53,784 nucleotides of DNA from Nitrospira sp. CG24D (lineage in GTDB: Bacteria > Nitrospirota > Nitrospiria > Nitrospirales > Nitrospiraceae): positions 1 to 53,784 of the forward strand of contig NEWQ02000027.1 in the NCBI GenBank assembly GCA_002869855.2, written 5' to 3'. Both the position numbers and the translations under genes were made by a program. The notes under the pieces were generated by a model. The model made no database searches. It had not been told where the DNA came from and saw nothing but the letters and a program-made list of their open reading frames with translations. This document shows, piece after piece, positions 1 to 8,791 of this stretch (positions are counted from its first letter, which is position 1; every line of letters starts with the position of its first letter).

Positions 1-919
1 GCAGGCAGACCCACTCGGCGTCGATCGCACGATAGTAGCGGAATTCGTTCGTGCCAGGCGGCAACACCGCTAGCGTCGTCCAGCGAAAATCAAGCGCTCC
101 GCTGACTTCAATCCGATAGGAGGGGCCGGTAGCAGCACCGGGTTGTCCCCACGAGACCGTGAAGCCGCGAGGGGATGTGGTTAAGCGGACCGATTCCGGT
201 TCGTAGAGGATCGTCGGCGCGAGAATCGGCTGATCGATTGATGGGAGAGGTGAGGGGCGTACGCAGAACTGCCGGTCAGCAGGCCCGCTGGCCTGCCCCC
301 ATTCAGAGACGAGCGCTCCTCGTTCCGCCCGGACTCTGTAACAGACCCACTCTGCGCCGGCGAGCTGAAAATAGGAGAACATCGGGACCCCCGGAGGGTG
401 CACGACGGCAGTAGTCCAGGCGGGAACCAGCGAGCTGGATATTTCAACTCGGTGCGAGACGGACGGCACATTGGAATCGTTCCAGACGAGGATCGCTCCC
501 AGTGTCGTGTTCACGAGGCGGGACGAGGACGGTTCATGAATTTCTGCCTGCAGCACCGGATCGGGCCATCCGACGATTTCAAAGGGAACGGCTTGCGCCG
601 GCGCGCTTTCGTTCCCGCTGTGATCGTAAGCCGTCACCGTGCCGAACCACTGGCCGTTTTCGGCTGCGTCGCCTTCCGAACAGCGAAACGCGGTGCGCAG
701 ACCCACGTCTCTCATCCGGGTGAGCTGGTTGGGATTCCGTCCCATATAGACCCGGTAGCCGGCCAGATCGGATTCTGGATTGGCATTCCAGGCCAGCGCA
801 CAGTCCCGGTAGGCGATCGGGCCGGCCGCATCGGCTTGGTCAACGAAGCCCGCGCAGCACGCGAGCAGGCCGCAGACCGTCAGGATGTATCGCAGAGTCA
901 AGATGGGTCCGGTCTTCAT
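1..919 (-). CDS. Secreted fibronectin type III-like repeat protein, 3' end outside window
   Basis: The frame is open from an ATG at 919 to the left edge of the window (306 codons), so the C-terminus is missing. A GGAG Shine-Dalgarno lies about 9 bases upstream. Residues 1-32 form a signal peptide (basic start, hydrophobic core, ADA-type cleavage). Residues 35-115 read like an FN3 domain with the typical run LAWNANPESDLAGYRVYMG. Two further modules follow (about 120-215 and 235-306). Both carry WTT, PPG, an aromatic pair and AEWVC in the same order, so they are internal repeats. FN3 modules usually bind carbohydrate or protein partners at the cell surface. It is divergent from the EPS operon, so a role in the matrix is possible but inferred. 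No enzymatic motif is visible. A C-terminal sorting tag such as PEP-CTERM cannot be assessed. Confidence 0.72.
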   Translation of the reverse strand, partial: MKTGPILTLRYILTVCGLLACCAGFVDQADAAGPIAYRDCALAWNANPESDLAGYRVYMGRNPNQLTRMRDVGLRTAFRCSEGDAAENGQWFGTVTAYDHSGNESAPAQAVPFEIVGWPDPVLQAEIHEPSSSRLVNTTLGAILVWNDSNVPSVSHRVEISSSLVPAWTTAVVHPPGVPMFSYFQLAGAEWVCYRVRAERGALVSEWGQASGPADRQFCVRPSPLPSIDQPILAPTILYEPESVRLTTSPRGFTVSWGQPGAATGPSYRIEVSGALDFRWTTLAVLPPGTNEFRYYRAIDAEWVCL

Positions 920-1217
920 ATGTTTCGTCTCCGTACGGCCGGTGTGCAACGTGGGTGTCGCCGGTTACAGCCGGCAGCGAGTCTCTGTAAACAAATCGTT
1001 ACAAAATCAATGTGGGCCGCATCTGCTCAAGGAATTCGCCGTCAATGTCCCTGCAGATGACTTCTTTTAGCTCCAGCCAGTGGCCGAAGAGAGTGTCGCG
1101 CGGTGAAGGGGTTTTCCCACAGGCCATCTGTTTGCCGAATCCAGTGTCCGCTCGTCCGCACAGCGACCGGTGATTTCTCTCGCTCTCAGGGTCATGCCGG
1201 TTTCGTTCTCGGGAAAT

Positions 1218-1297
1218 AGCCGAAGGCTCAGCCCTGCGCCTTCAGGCGCGGTGGCCCTCCCGAGGGGCTCTTGAGGCAGGTCCCGTGCCGACTCAAG
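1218..1297. other. Cluster of four consecutive hairpins, unidentified structured element
   Basis: Four back-to-back inverted repeats are visible: AGCC/GGCT (1218-1228), GCGCC/GGCGC with a TTCA loop (1236-1249), GCCC/GGGC (1254-1268), and CTTGAG-GCA/TGC-CTCAAG (1270-1297). The element lies upstream of the inferred transcription start of the EPS operon (about 1388), so it is probably not that operon's leader. It could be a small RNA, a leader of another transcript, or a terminator-like region. I could not match it to the c-di-GMP, cobalamin or TPP riboswitch consensus. Confidence 0.35.
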
Positions 1298-1326
1298 GCA
1301 GGCTGGCTTCCCGGATCAATCGCAAA

Positions 1327-1381
1327 GTTCGCCTATCTGCAACCAGGCCTTAACGAATCCGTAACACCGTCTTAGTACGGT
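1327..1381 (+). promoter_or_regulatory. Pho-box-like phased repeats and -10 of EPS operon block 1
   Basis: Half-sites spaced exactly 11 bp apart are GTTCGC (1327), TGCAAC (1338), CTTAAC (1349) and CGTAAC (1360), followed by TACGGT (1376-1381) as the -10 hexamer. The two half-sites nearest the -10 are strong and sit at the same -27 and -16 positions as in the porin and phoB promoters of this window. The predicted start near 1388 leaves a leader of about 50 bases before the gene at 1439. Confidence 0.55.
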
Positions 1382-1438
1382 AGCGCTGGTCCTTTCTGAT
1401 CTTCAGGATTGTGTGTGGTTGTCTAGTAATAGAGCGCC

Positions 1439-2830
1439 ATGGTCGAACTTGCCATCATCTTGACCGTGCTGGTTCCTATCGTATTGGCGCTCGCCTGGCC
1501 GAGAGCCTTGATCCTTGTCGTACTGTTGACGGGCACGCTTCCGTTGACGTTGGGCCGAGAGGGCATGATGGTCACCTCATTCGGTCGACTTGACCTCTAC
1601 GCGATCCGTCTGCTGGGGTTATGGGTTGCCGCATTGCTTATCATCGTGCCGCAGGCCTGGCAGGCCGGGCTGTATGCGTTTCGATTCCGATGGCACCTTC
1701 TGTTCCTGTTATTCGCGATGGTGGCCCTGCTCTGGGCTCCGAGCCTCGTGTACGGCGCGCGCATGATCGCGAAATTGACCGCTCCGTTCCTGTTTCTGCT
1801 GCTGGTTCTGCTCATCTGCCAATCATGGAGCAGTCTGCGCCAGCTTGAGACGATGATGCTGGCGAGCGGGGTGCTTGCCGTCGTTATTTCGCTCGCCTCG
1901 GTGGTGAGTGGGTACACGACGCTGAGTGCGCAACTCGGGTTAGGGGTTCCCGGTCTGGGGCCTGCCGCGACCAGCGCGAATCTGGCGATGCTCTCGATGC
2001 TGGCGCTTGGACTGGCCCGAACGACCTACCGGCGATCCGCGTTCCTGCTGTTCGGGATTTTCGCCGTCGCCTCGTTTGCCGGATTCACACGTATGACGAT
2101 CATCGCGTTGTTCGTGGCGTTGACAGCCATCCTCTGGGTGGCGTTTAAAGGTTGGAGCCGCTGGGTCCTTCCACTGGCAGGGGTGGTATCACTTCCCGCC
2201 TTGTTTCTGCTGAGCGATACCTTTCGGCAGCGCATGTTCAAGGACGGCGCGGTGATATCCTTCGATCTCATCACGAAGGATCCTGCGTCGGCGTTGGAAC
2301 ATATTCATGGATCCGGCCGGTTCGACGCGTGGGCATATGTTCTCACTAACTTCTTTTGGCCTTCTCCCGTATTCGGTTCCGGAGTCGGGACGACGCAGCA
2401 TTACTTCTATACGCATGCGACAGGACTCAACGTCATCCATTCGGAATATATCCGGGTGCTGGCGGAACTCGGAGTGTTTGGGGCGCTGCTTCTGGCTGCG
2501 GCTGCCGGGGCCTACATGGTCAGAATGGTGAATCATTATCGAACCGCGACGACCCAGGAAGGGCAGGCCTACGCGTTGGCGGCGCTGGGGTCGCTGGTGG
2601 TGTATTTCCTCTTCATGGCAACTGACAACGCCATCGACTATGTCACCAGCTGCGGTGTGTTTGTGTTCGGCATTGTTGCGATGAGCGAAAAAGCCAGGGA
2701 ACTCGAACTGCAGGACTTGAGGGTGCTACCAGTCGGAGCTCAGGGAATCGAATTAGCTGATTCCGGAGAGAAGGGATTCCCTATTGAACCAGAGCCGGTC
2801 CGGCGCTTTCCGCTGGTGTCGTGGAAATAG
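1439..2830 (+). CDS. O-antigen ligase/polymerase (Wzy_C-like) family membrane protein
   Basis: A 463-residue inner-membrane protein with roughly ten to twelve hydrophobic segments. A large loop in the second half (about residues 260-340) ends in HSEYIRVLAELGVFG, the hallmark of the Wzy_C/O-antigen ligase family, where the H and R/E region is catalytic. It would polymerise lipid-linked repeat units or ligate the polymer on the periplasmic side. It is the first gene of EPS block 1, with only 6 bases to the next gene. No strong Shine-Dalgarno precedes the ATG. Whether it is a polymerase or a ligase cannot be decided from sequence. In an exosortase-type EPS locus without lipid A genes, polymerase is more likely. 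Confidence 0.82.
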   Translation: MVELAIILTVLVPIVLALAWPRALILVVLLTGTLPLTLGREGMMVTSFGRLDLYAIRLLGLWVAALLIIVPQAWQAGLYAFRFRWHLLFLLFAMVALLWAPSLVYGARMIAKLTAPFLFLLLVLLICQSWSSLRQLETMMLASGVLAVVISLASVVSGYTTLSAQLGLGVPGLGPAATSANLAMLSMLALGLARTTYRRSAFLLFGIFAVASFAGFTRMTIIALFVALTAILWVAFKGWSRWVLPLAGVVSLPALFLLSDTFRQRMFKDGAVISFDLITKDPASALEHIHGSGRFDAWAYVLTNFFWPSPVFGSGVGTTQHYFYTHATGLNVIHSEYIRVLAELGVFGALLLAAAAGAYMVRMVNHYRTATTQEGQAYALAALGSLVVYFLFMATDNAIDYVTSCGVFVFGIVAMSEKARELELQDLRVLPVGAQGIELADSGEKGFPIEPEPVRRFPLVSWK

Positions 2831-2836
2831 GGAACA

Positions 2837-3985
2837 GTGATGATAACTCGTCGGCAGTTTATGACAGCCATTTCGTTCGCAGCCGCGGCGCCGCTTCTTG
2901 CTCGCGCCACCCAGGCTGCGGGAGTCGAACCGGTCCGCGAGAGCCGCGCGATTTTCGATGAGGGACTCAACTGGGCCTCCAAGGATTCAGCTGATATCGT
3001 CTGCGAGAGGATTGCGCGGGCCGGATTCAATGTCTTTATGCCTTGCGTGTGGCACGGCCGGGGGACCATCTGGCCTTCTCTGTTGGCACCTTGGGATAGC
3101 GCAGCGGCCAATATACCGGGATTCGATCCGCTCGCGCATCTATGCAAAGTCGCTTCACGGTATGGAATCGAGATTCATCCATGGTTCACCGTGATGCGCC
3201 GAGATCGAGAGTTTCTCCCACAGTTCTACGATGCGGGGACCCCAGGGGAATGTTTTGACGTCCATCGTGAAGAGTTTCGAGATTTTATCGTATCCCTCAT
3301 TCTGGAAGTCGTGAAGAACTACCCTGTGAACGGGATCAACTTGGACTATATCCGGGCGGGGGGGGTATGTCTCAGCTCCCGGTGTGCCACGGACTATCAA
3401 GTTCAGACCGGGCGGAGTCTGCTTCTTGATCGGGCGAAACTATTGCTTCCAGGAGGAACTGTGCCGAGCCTGGTCGCTTGGCAGGACAAAGCAGTGGGAG
3501 ACATTGTGCGGCGGGTGTCGGAAGGTGCTCGGCCGCTCAATTCGCAAATCGTCATCAGCGTCGACGCCGTTCCCGGCCATCCGATCGATGTGACCCAAGG
3601 ACGGAACAGTATAAAGTGGGTTAATGAAAGATTAGTGGATGTCATTTATATGATGCATTACGAGTCGAACCCCGACTGGGCCTCCTTCCGAAACCTACAG
3701 GCCAGTATGACGCGACCGGAGGCCCTCGTCGTGCTTTGTGGAAGCTACGAAGAGGCCGTAAGCCCCAGCAAGAATGTTCTGCCGAGGGATGCTCGAAAGG
3801 TGGCTGCTCTGCTCTCCGAGGCACGACAGTTCCAGCAGGGGAATGGCGTGGGGCTTTATCTCTATAGCCGGTTGAGTGACGAACAAATCCGTGAATTGAG
3901 TTCACAGACATTCAGCGTGAAGGCCAGACCCAGTTGGAAGCGAACTGTGGGACCCGCACAGCCAAGAGATGTGACGACTTCATGA
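2837..3985 (+). CDS. Tat-exported glycoside hydrolase-like protein (GHL10/YngK-type)
   Basis: 382 residues. The N-terminus MMITRRQFMTAISFAAAA is a twin-arginine signal (RRQFM) followed by a hydrophobic segment and cleavage near ATQAAG. The mature part looks like a TIM barrel of the DUF187/GHL10 family. It has FNVFMPCVW early, FDPLAHLCKVASRYGIEIHPWF, then a region ending VNGINLDYIRAGG around residue 175, with Asp at the barrel strand end where these families place acidic residues. It probably cleaves or trims glycan in the periplasm, as EPS operons often carry a matching hydrolase. The stop overlaps the next start (ATGA), which indicates translational coupling to the flippase. Substrate is unknown. 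Confidence 0.75.
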   Translation: MMITRRQFMTAISFAAAAPLLARATQAAGVEPVRESRAIFDEGLNWASKDSADIVCERIARAGFNVFMPCVWHGRGTIWPSLLAPWDSAAANIPGFDPLAHLCKVASRYGIEIHPWFTVMRRDREFLPQFYDAGTPGECFDVHREEFRDFIVSLILEVVKNYPVNGINLDYIRAGGVCLSSRCATDYQVQTGRSLLLDRAKLLLPGGTVPSLVAWQDKAVGDIVRRVSEGARPLNSQIVISVDAVPGHPIDVTQGRNSIKWVNERLVDVIYMMHYESNPDWASFRNLQASMTRPEALVVLCGSYEEAVSPSKNVLPRDARKVAALLSEARQFQQGNGVGLYLYSRLSDEQIRELSSQTFSVKARPSWKRTVGPAQPRDVTTS

Positions 3986-5556
3986 AACTTGTACTTGACG
4001 CTTTAGGAAATCAGTCTATTCCGATGAGGTCTGACGCTACGCTAGACGGCGAGCAAATTTCGATTGCCAGGGGGGCTCTGGAAAGCGGGGCGGTCTTATT
4101 GTGTGCGTCCCTGTTCGGGAACGGCCTGAACTATTTCTTCATGCTGTTCCTGGCCCGGCAATTGGGGATGGAGCAGTTCGGGCTGTATGCGCTTGGGGTG
4201 ACGTTGTTCAATACGGCGCTGCTCGTGGGTTGTGCGGGCCTCGATACGGGCGTCATCAGGTTTGTTTCCGCGTACATGGCGCAAGGCCACGCAGGCGCTG
4301 CCCGGCGGGTGATCGCCATCGCGGTCACGGTCGTCACGCTGCTGGGTGTGCTCTTGGGAATCGGATTCGGCATGATCGCGGCCCCGCTCTCCACGCAGCT
4401 CTACCAGAAACCGGGGCTGGCAGTGGTGCTCCTGTGTTTTGCTCCGGCGCTCGTATTCGCGTTAGTCGGGACGGTCTTGTTGGCGGCCCTGCAAGCGTTT
4501 CAAACGGTGCGCTATACGGTCGCGCTGAAATATCTCTGGGAGCCGGTCGGCAAGTGGGTGATCGCAGGGATCGCGATCTGGGCCGGGTGGGGGCTTAGCG
4601 GTGTGGTGCTGGGCTGGGTCGTGGTGTTTGGCGTGACTGCCTGTCTGGCCGGAGCGGTGCTGGTGCGGCAGGGCCGGCTTGGGGTCGCGGACTTCGCCGT
4701 GCTCGGGCGGTCTGAGGCGCGCGCGCTGGCAAGCTACAGCGCGCCGTTGCTCTTCGCCAATCTGTTCGGAGTCGTGGCGCCGCGCGCGGATGTCATGTTG
4801 CTGGGGTACTGGGTCTCAGCCGAGGATGTGGGCGTGTACCTCGCGGCTTTTCAAACCGCCGCGGTGCTGGCCCTGATTCTGGGGGCGTTCGATGTCGTCT
4901 TTGCTCCGATTATGAGTCGCGCCTGGGCGGCGAGCGACCGGCTGACGTTTCGAGAGAGCTACGCGATGGTGCACCGGGTGGCCTTCACGGCCACTGTGCC
5001 TATGTGTGTCCTCCTGGTTGTGTTCGCTGATGATGTGCTGCGCGTATTCGGGAGCGGATTTGCGGCAGGAGGCTCGATTCTGGCCATTCTCGCCGTCGGC
5101 TATCTGGTAAACGCGTCGAGCGGATGCGCGAACACCGTGCTTCTGATGTCCGGGCATTCACGCATCGTCCTGATCAACACGGTGTGCTATGGGACGCTCT
5201 TGATCGGCGCGACCGCGGCGATGATTCCGGTGTGGGGTCCGAGCGGCGCCGCCCTCGCGGCGTCCGGGAGTTTCGCGCTCCTGAATGCGGTCCGCGTCGT
5301 CCAAGTATGGCGGCTCCATCGCATGCTGCCCTGGACGCTGGCGATCGTCAAACCCCTGGCGGCCGGTGGCGTGATGAGTCTCGCGGTTGTTCTGCTGAAG
5401 CCGTACCTTGCCACGGCCGCCTATCTTCCGCTGGGGCTCCTGGCGTGCGCTCTGTACATGTTGGTCTTGTATGCCGCCCGGCTTGAATCCGACGATGCGT
5501 TGATCCTGACGGCGTTGGCCGCGCGGGTTCGTATGGCGGCTGGATGGGCGAGGTAG
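3982..5556 (+). CDS. Polysaccharide flippase, Wzx/MATE-like
   Basis: A 524-residue polytopic membrane protein starting at the ATG that overlaps the previous stop (ATGA). An upstream in-frame ATG at 3934 would overlap the hydrolase by 52 bases and is less likely. It has about 12-14 hydrophobic segments, with early motif FFMLFLARQLGMEQFGLYALG. This LG.E.FGLYAL pattern is typical of the oligosaccharide flippase (PST/MVF) family. It would flip undecaprenyl-linked repeat units across the inner membrane for the polymerase encoded two genes upstream. The C-terminal two segments are longer than in minimal Wzx proteins. The next gene begins 13 bases downstream. Confidence 0.88.
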   Translation: MKLVLDALGNQSIPMRSDATLDGEQISIARGALESGAVLLCASLFGNGLNYFFMLFLARQLGMEQFGLYALGVTLFNTALLVGCAGLDTGVIRFVSAYMAQGHAGAARRVIAIAVTVVTLLGVLLGIGFGMIAAPLSTQLYQKPGLAVVLLCFAPALVFALVGTVLLAALQAFQTVRYTVALKYLWEPVGKWVIAGIAIWAGWGLSGVVLGWVVVFGVTACLAGAVLVRQGRLGVADFAVLGRSEARALASYSAPLLFANLFGVVAPRADVMLLGYWVSAEDVGVYLAAFQTAAVLALILGAFDVVFAPIMSRAWAASDRLTFRESYAMVHRVAFTATVPMCVLLVVFADDVLRVFGSGFAAGGSILAILAVGYLVNASSGCANTVLLMSGHSRIVLINTVCYGTLLIGATAAMIPVWGPSGAALAASGSFALLNAVRVVQVWRLHRMLPWTLAIVKPLAAGGVMSLAVVLLKPYLATAAYLPLGLLACALYMLVLYAARLESDDALILTALAARVRMAAGWAR

Positions 5557-5569
5557 CGGGAGAAAGCCG

Positions 5570-6442
5570 ATGGGATTAGGACAGCTCTTCAACTCGATCC
5601 AACAGATTGTGGAGAATCCCTACGTCCCCACGGGGCAAGGACTGGTGCGACACGCTTACTGGCAGCTTCGGAAGGCGTTCAACCGGTTTCCCTTCGAACA
5701 ATCGCTCGCAGGCTCTCGCATTGTGGCCGCGCACCGGCACTGCGCGGTGTCGGCGTTGATCAACAGCCAGGGATTGTACGACTACAACAATATGAGGTTG
5801 CTGCAGTGGCTGCTGCGCGACGGCGGAACTTTCTTCGACATCGGGGCGAACATCGGCTCCTATGCGCTGGTGGCGTCGGAGCAGGAGCAGGCCCGTGTTT
5901 TCGCCTTCGAGCCGCATCCGGTCACTGCGCGGTTCTTGTCGGACAATATCCGGTTGAATCGCCGGGGGAACGTGACGGTCTGCCCGGTCGCGGTCGGACG
6001 GGAAGATGGAGTGGTCCGGTTGACCGATCGGGCAGGAAGCTCCGTAAATCATTCGGTGACCGGAGCCGGCGGCGAAACAGTGGAAGTTCCCTGCCGTTGC
6101 GCGGAGACCTTATGCCGGGAGTACGCGGTGTTCCCACAGTATGTGAAGGTGGATGTCGAAGGCTTTGAGTTCGAGGTGCTCACGGGGTTCGGCCCGTTCA
6201 TCAGCCATGTGAAGCTGCTCTTGATCGAATGTAACGGATTGTCGGCGCAGCGGTCCGTCGGCGACAAGGCGATCCATGAATGGCTCACCGCCGCCGGCTT
6301 CCACGGGCCGTATCGGTGCGAGATGAAGGATCGGACTCTTCTGGCTCACGCCGGATTGAGCCGTGAAGATGCCATCTACGTGCGGGAGTCCCTTCGGGCG
6401 GACCTTCGACGGAACGGCTGGTTGGTGGAGCAACTCGGATGA
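5570..6442 (+). CDS. FkbM family SAM-dependent methyltransferase
   Basis: 290 residues. The SAM-binding core begins near residue 82 with GGTFFDIGANIGSYALVA (motif I, DIGANIG), then VFAFEPHPVTARFL (acidic end of strand 2 and the EPHP signature). VKVDVEGFEFEVLTGF around residue 187 is the DVEG signature of FkbM. The family O-methylates sugars or small molecules. Here it probably methylates a sugar of the EPS repeat unit. The start has a GGGAGAAAG ribosome site, and the stop overlaps the start of the following glycosyltransferase. The acceptor is unknown. Confidence 0.85.
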   Translation: MGLGQLFNSIQQIVENPYVPTGQGLVRHAYWQLRKAFNRFPFEQSLAGSRIVAAHRHCAVSALINSQGLYDYNNMRLLQWLLRDGGTFFDIGANIGSYALVASEQEQARVFAFEPHPVTARFLSDNIRLNRRGNVTVCPVAVGREDGVVRLTDRAGSSVNHSVTGAGGETVEVPCRCAETLCREYAVFPQYVKVDVEGFEFEVLTGFGPFISHVKLLLIECNGLSAQRSVGDKAIHEWLTAAGFHGPYRCEMKDRTLLAHAGLSREDAIYVRESLRADLRRNGWLVEQLG

Positions 6443-7626
6443 ATGTGGTCGTCGTCACCAATATTCTGACGCCCTATCGGGTGCCGCTCTTCGAAGCGCT
6501 GGCGAAACAGTGTGAGCGGTTCACTGTGCTCTTGATGGCGGAACGGGAAGAAAACCGGCAGTGGGTGTTCGGTAAGTTGCCGTTCAGGACCGAGGTGTTG
6601 CCGGGGTGGCATGTGCGGCCGAAGGGCGCTGAGGTCTCGCTGCATTTCAACTATGGGGTCGTTCGTCGTTTGCGGCGGCTCAATCCGGATATTGTATTGA
6701 GCGGTGGATTCGCGCCCGCGCATCTGGCCGCGTTCGCGTTTTGCAATCTGTTCGGAAAGCGGTATGTGCAGTGGGGGGAATTCACGCTGCGCGACGGCGC
6801 GCAATCGTCCTTCATCCGCCGGTACCTGCGCCGGCTGACCGTCGGCGGGTCCGCCGCCTGTATTGCTTCGTCCAATGAAGCGCGCGACGCCTTTCGGTTT
6901 TATGGCGCGGGAGACCGCCCGATCCTGACGGCGCCGATGCCGATCGAGATCGAACGGATGCATCGAGCGGTGCGCGCCCTGCGCGGAGGCGGGGAGGTCG
7001 CTGGCGATTGCGACCTGTTTCCTGGCCAGATTCTGCTTTCTGTCGGCCGGTTGACCGACGCGAAAGGCACGGGCGCGTTGCTGTCCATGTACGATGTGGT
7101 GAGGCGCGTACGTCCCGATGTGGCGTTGATGCTGGTGGGCGACGGGCCGGATCGCGGGAAATATGAATCGCTGTGCCGGGAGCGAGGGTGGAATCGCGTC
7201 CACTTTGCCGGCCATGTCGATCCGATGGAGTTGCCCCGGTACTTCGCGCTGGCCGATGTGTTTGTCTTTCCCACCTTCTCGGATACGTTCGGCGCGGTGC
7301 TCAGCGAAGCGATGGCGGCGGAGCTTCCCGTCGTGGCATCCGTTCACGCCGCGGCCACGCATGACCTAGTGGAGGAAGGTGTCACCGGTTTCCGATTCGA
7401 TCCGCGGAATCTCGATTCGGGGGCCGAGGCGATCCTGAACGCGCTGGCGCTGTCCGATCGTGAGCGGGTCGAGATGGGGCATGCGGCCTACCGGCGGGTT
7501 CGGTCAACGGACATCGGCCCTTCCGCCCAAGTGATAGGGCGGTTCTTGAGGTCGCTGTTATCCGACCCCACCGGTGAACAAGCCCGGTCGCAGTTCACGC
7601 CGTCGGTGGGAAGGGAAACGCCCTGA
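6439..7626 (+). CDS. Glycosyltransferase family 4
   Basis: 395 residues with GT-B architecture. The N-terminal Rossmann half starts NVVVVTNILTPYRVPLFEAL, as in many GT4 enzymes. The C-terminal half has LLSVGRLTDAKGTGALL near residue 195 (the SVGRL...KG hallmark), LVGDGPDRGKYE, and the donor-binding EX7E-like stretch FPTFSDTFGAVLSEAMAAELPVVAS. It transfers a nucleotide-sugar-derived residue to the growing lipid-linked repeat at the cytoplasmic membrane face. The ATGA overlap with the methyltransferase shows operon coupling, and the next glycosyltransferase begins one base after its stop. Donor and linkage are not predictable from sequence. Confidence 0.88.
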   Translation: MNVVVVTNILTPYRVPLFEALAKQCERFTVLLMAEREENRQWVFGKLPFRTEVLPGWHVRPKGAEVSLHFNYGVVRRLRRLNPDIVLSGGFAPAHLAAFAFCNLFGKRYVQWGEFTLRDGAQSSFIRRYLRRLTVGGSAACIASSNEARDAFRFYGAGDRPILTAPMPIEIERMHRAVRALRGGGEVAGDCDLFPGQILLSVGRLTDAKGTGALLSMYDVVRRVRPDVALMLVGDGPDRGKYESLCRERGWNRVHFAGHVDPMELPRYFALADVFVFPTFSDTFGAVLSEAMAAELPVVASVHAAATHDLVEEGVTGFRFDPRNLDSGAEAILNALALSDRERVEMGHAAYRRVRSTDIGPSAQVIGRFLRSLLSDPTGEQARSQFTPSVGRETP

Positions 7627-7627
7627 C

Positions 7628-8791
7628 ATGGTGACCCGCCCGAAGCTGCTGATCATCGGGCCGACGCCTCCCCCCTATCACGGTGTGGCGGTGGCGATTC
7701 GGACCTTGCTCGACTCGAAACTGACGGAGTCGTTCGATCTGAGCCATCTGGACCTGGCCGACCGGCGGGGCATCGGGCATGTCAACAATCCAGACTGGCA
7801 CGATGTCGTGCTCTTTGTTCTCCAATGGTTCCGTCTCTGGCGTCTGCTGCTGACCCGCCGTCCGCACGTCGTCTATCTCGTGCTCTCGCAAACCACGCTG
7901 GGTTTTATCCGGGACAGCCTGCTCATCTGGCCTGCGGTACTGACGGGGGCCAAGATCGTGGCGCATTTGCATGGAGGGGCGTTGCGCGACTGGTACGAGT
8001 CCAGTTGGGCCCCGATCCGCCTCTATGCCCGCGCGGTATTGGGAACAGTGGCCAGAATGATCGTGCTGGGGGAGTCGTTCCGCGGTCTCTTTGCCGGACT
8101 CATCCCGGACGAGCGGATTGCGGTCGTGCCGAACGGCGTCGAACTATCCGGGGATGAGCCGAGGCGGGACCTTCCGAACGGCACCAGGCCCTGGCGTATT
8201 CTGCATCTCAATACGTTGAACCGCATGAAAGGCACGCTGGTACTCTTGGCGGCGCTTCCGACGGTGCTCAGGCATCGCCGTGACGTGGCCTTCATCTTCG
8301 CCGGAAGCTGGTCGCATCCGCTCCATCGGCAGGTGGCGGACTGGTACATTGCGCAACATCGTCTGGAGCCCTACGTCACATTTGTCGGAGAGGTGACCGG
8401 GTTGGCGAAAGACGCGGTGCTGCAGTCGTCCGATGTCTTTGTCTTTCCGGGAATCCAGCAGGAGGGCCAGCCGATGGTAGTGCTTGAAGCAATGGCCGCC
8501 GGCTTGCCGATTATCTATACGAATCAAGGCTGTCTCAGGGAAACGGTCGTCAACGGGGAATGCGGCGTCGAAGTCTATACGAACGACCCCTATGACCTGG
8601 CCCTGCGCATCTGCGCGTTGCTGGACCATGACGAGGACCAGCGGCAGCTCGGGACAAATGCCCGCCGCCGTTGCGAGTTGCACTTCAGCAAAGATCGGCA
8701 TATCGAACGAATGATCCAAACGTTTCAAGAGGTTCTGACAGACGCCTCGCCGGACCGCCGTCCATCCCTCAGCGCCTCCCAACCCCGTTAG
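7628..8791 (+). CDS. Glycosyltransferase family 4 (second)
   Basis: 387 residues from the ATG at 7628. An in-frame ATG at 7574 would overlap the preceding gene by 53 bases, so I chose 7628. The N-terminus PKLLIIGPTPPPYHGVAVA has the glycine-rich loop of GT4 enzymes. The C-terminal half has RILHLNTLNRMKGTLVLL, TFVGEVTG, and FVFPGIQQEGQPMVVLEAMAAGLP, which carries the EX7E-type motif. It is the last gene of EPS block 1. Its final codons and stop lie inside the first copy of an imperfect tandem duplication (8744-8868). The C-terminus may therefore have been reshaped by a duplication event. Confidence 0.87.
   Translation: MVTRPKLLIIGPTPPPYHGVAVAIRTLLDSKLTESFDLSHLDLADRRGIGHVNNPDWHDVVLFVLQWFRLWRLLLTRRPHVVYLVLSQTTLGFIRDSLLIWPAVLTGAKIVAHLHGGALRDWYESSWAPIRLYARAVLGTVARMIVLGESFRGLFAGLIPDERIAVVPNGVELSGDEPRRDLPNGTRPWRILHLNTLNRMKGTLVLLAALPTVLRHRRDVAFIFAGSWSHPLHRQVADWYIAQHRLEPYVTFVGEVTGLAKDAVLQSSDVFVFPGIQQEGQPMVVLEAMAAGLPIIYTNQGCLRETVVNGECGVEVYTNDPYDLALRICALLDHDEDQRQLGTNARRRCELHFSKDRHIERMIQTFQEVLTDASPDRRPSLSASQPR

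Larger units (their letters stand above)
920..1438. other. 519-bp intergenic region between divergent FN3 protein and EPS operon
   Basis: I see no convincing gene here; the open frames lack ribosome sites and recognisable protein character. The region holds a GC-rich set of hairpins (1218-1297, listed separately), the phased promoter repeats of the EPS operon (1327-1381), and a weaker TGTAAC/GTTTAC pair on the minus strand (986-1003) facing the FN3 gene. Confidence 0.6.

Noticed and set aside
986..1003. TGTAAC and GTTTAC phased repeats on the minus strand facing the FN3 gene at 919
   Set aside because: The half-sites are 11 bases apart as in the other promoters, but no TAnnnT hexamer lies at the expected distance, so I did not count it with the Pho-type promoters.
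398..1060. A 220-residue plus-strand open frame
   Set aside because: It overlaps the FN3 gene, has no ribosome site, and lacks protein character. The minus-strand frame has a signal peptide and internal repeats.
1200..1345. A riboswitch (c-di-GMP or cobalamin) before the EPS operon
   Set aside because: Short matches such as CGCAAAG were seen, but the conserved order of elements is not present. Reported only as an unidentified hairpin cluster.
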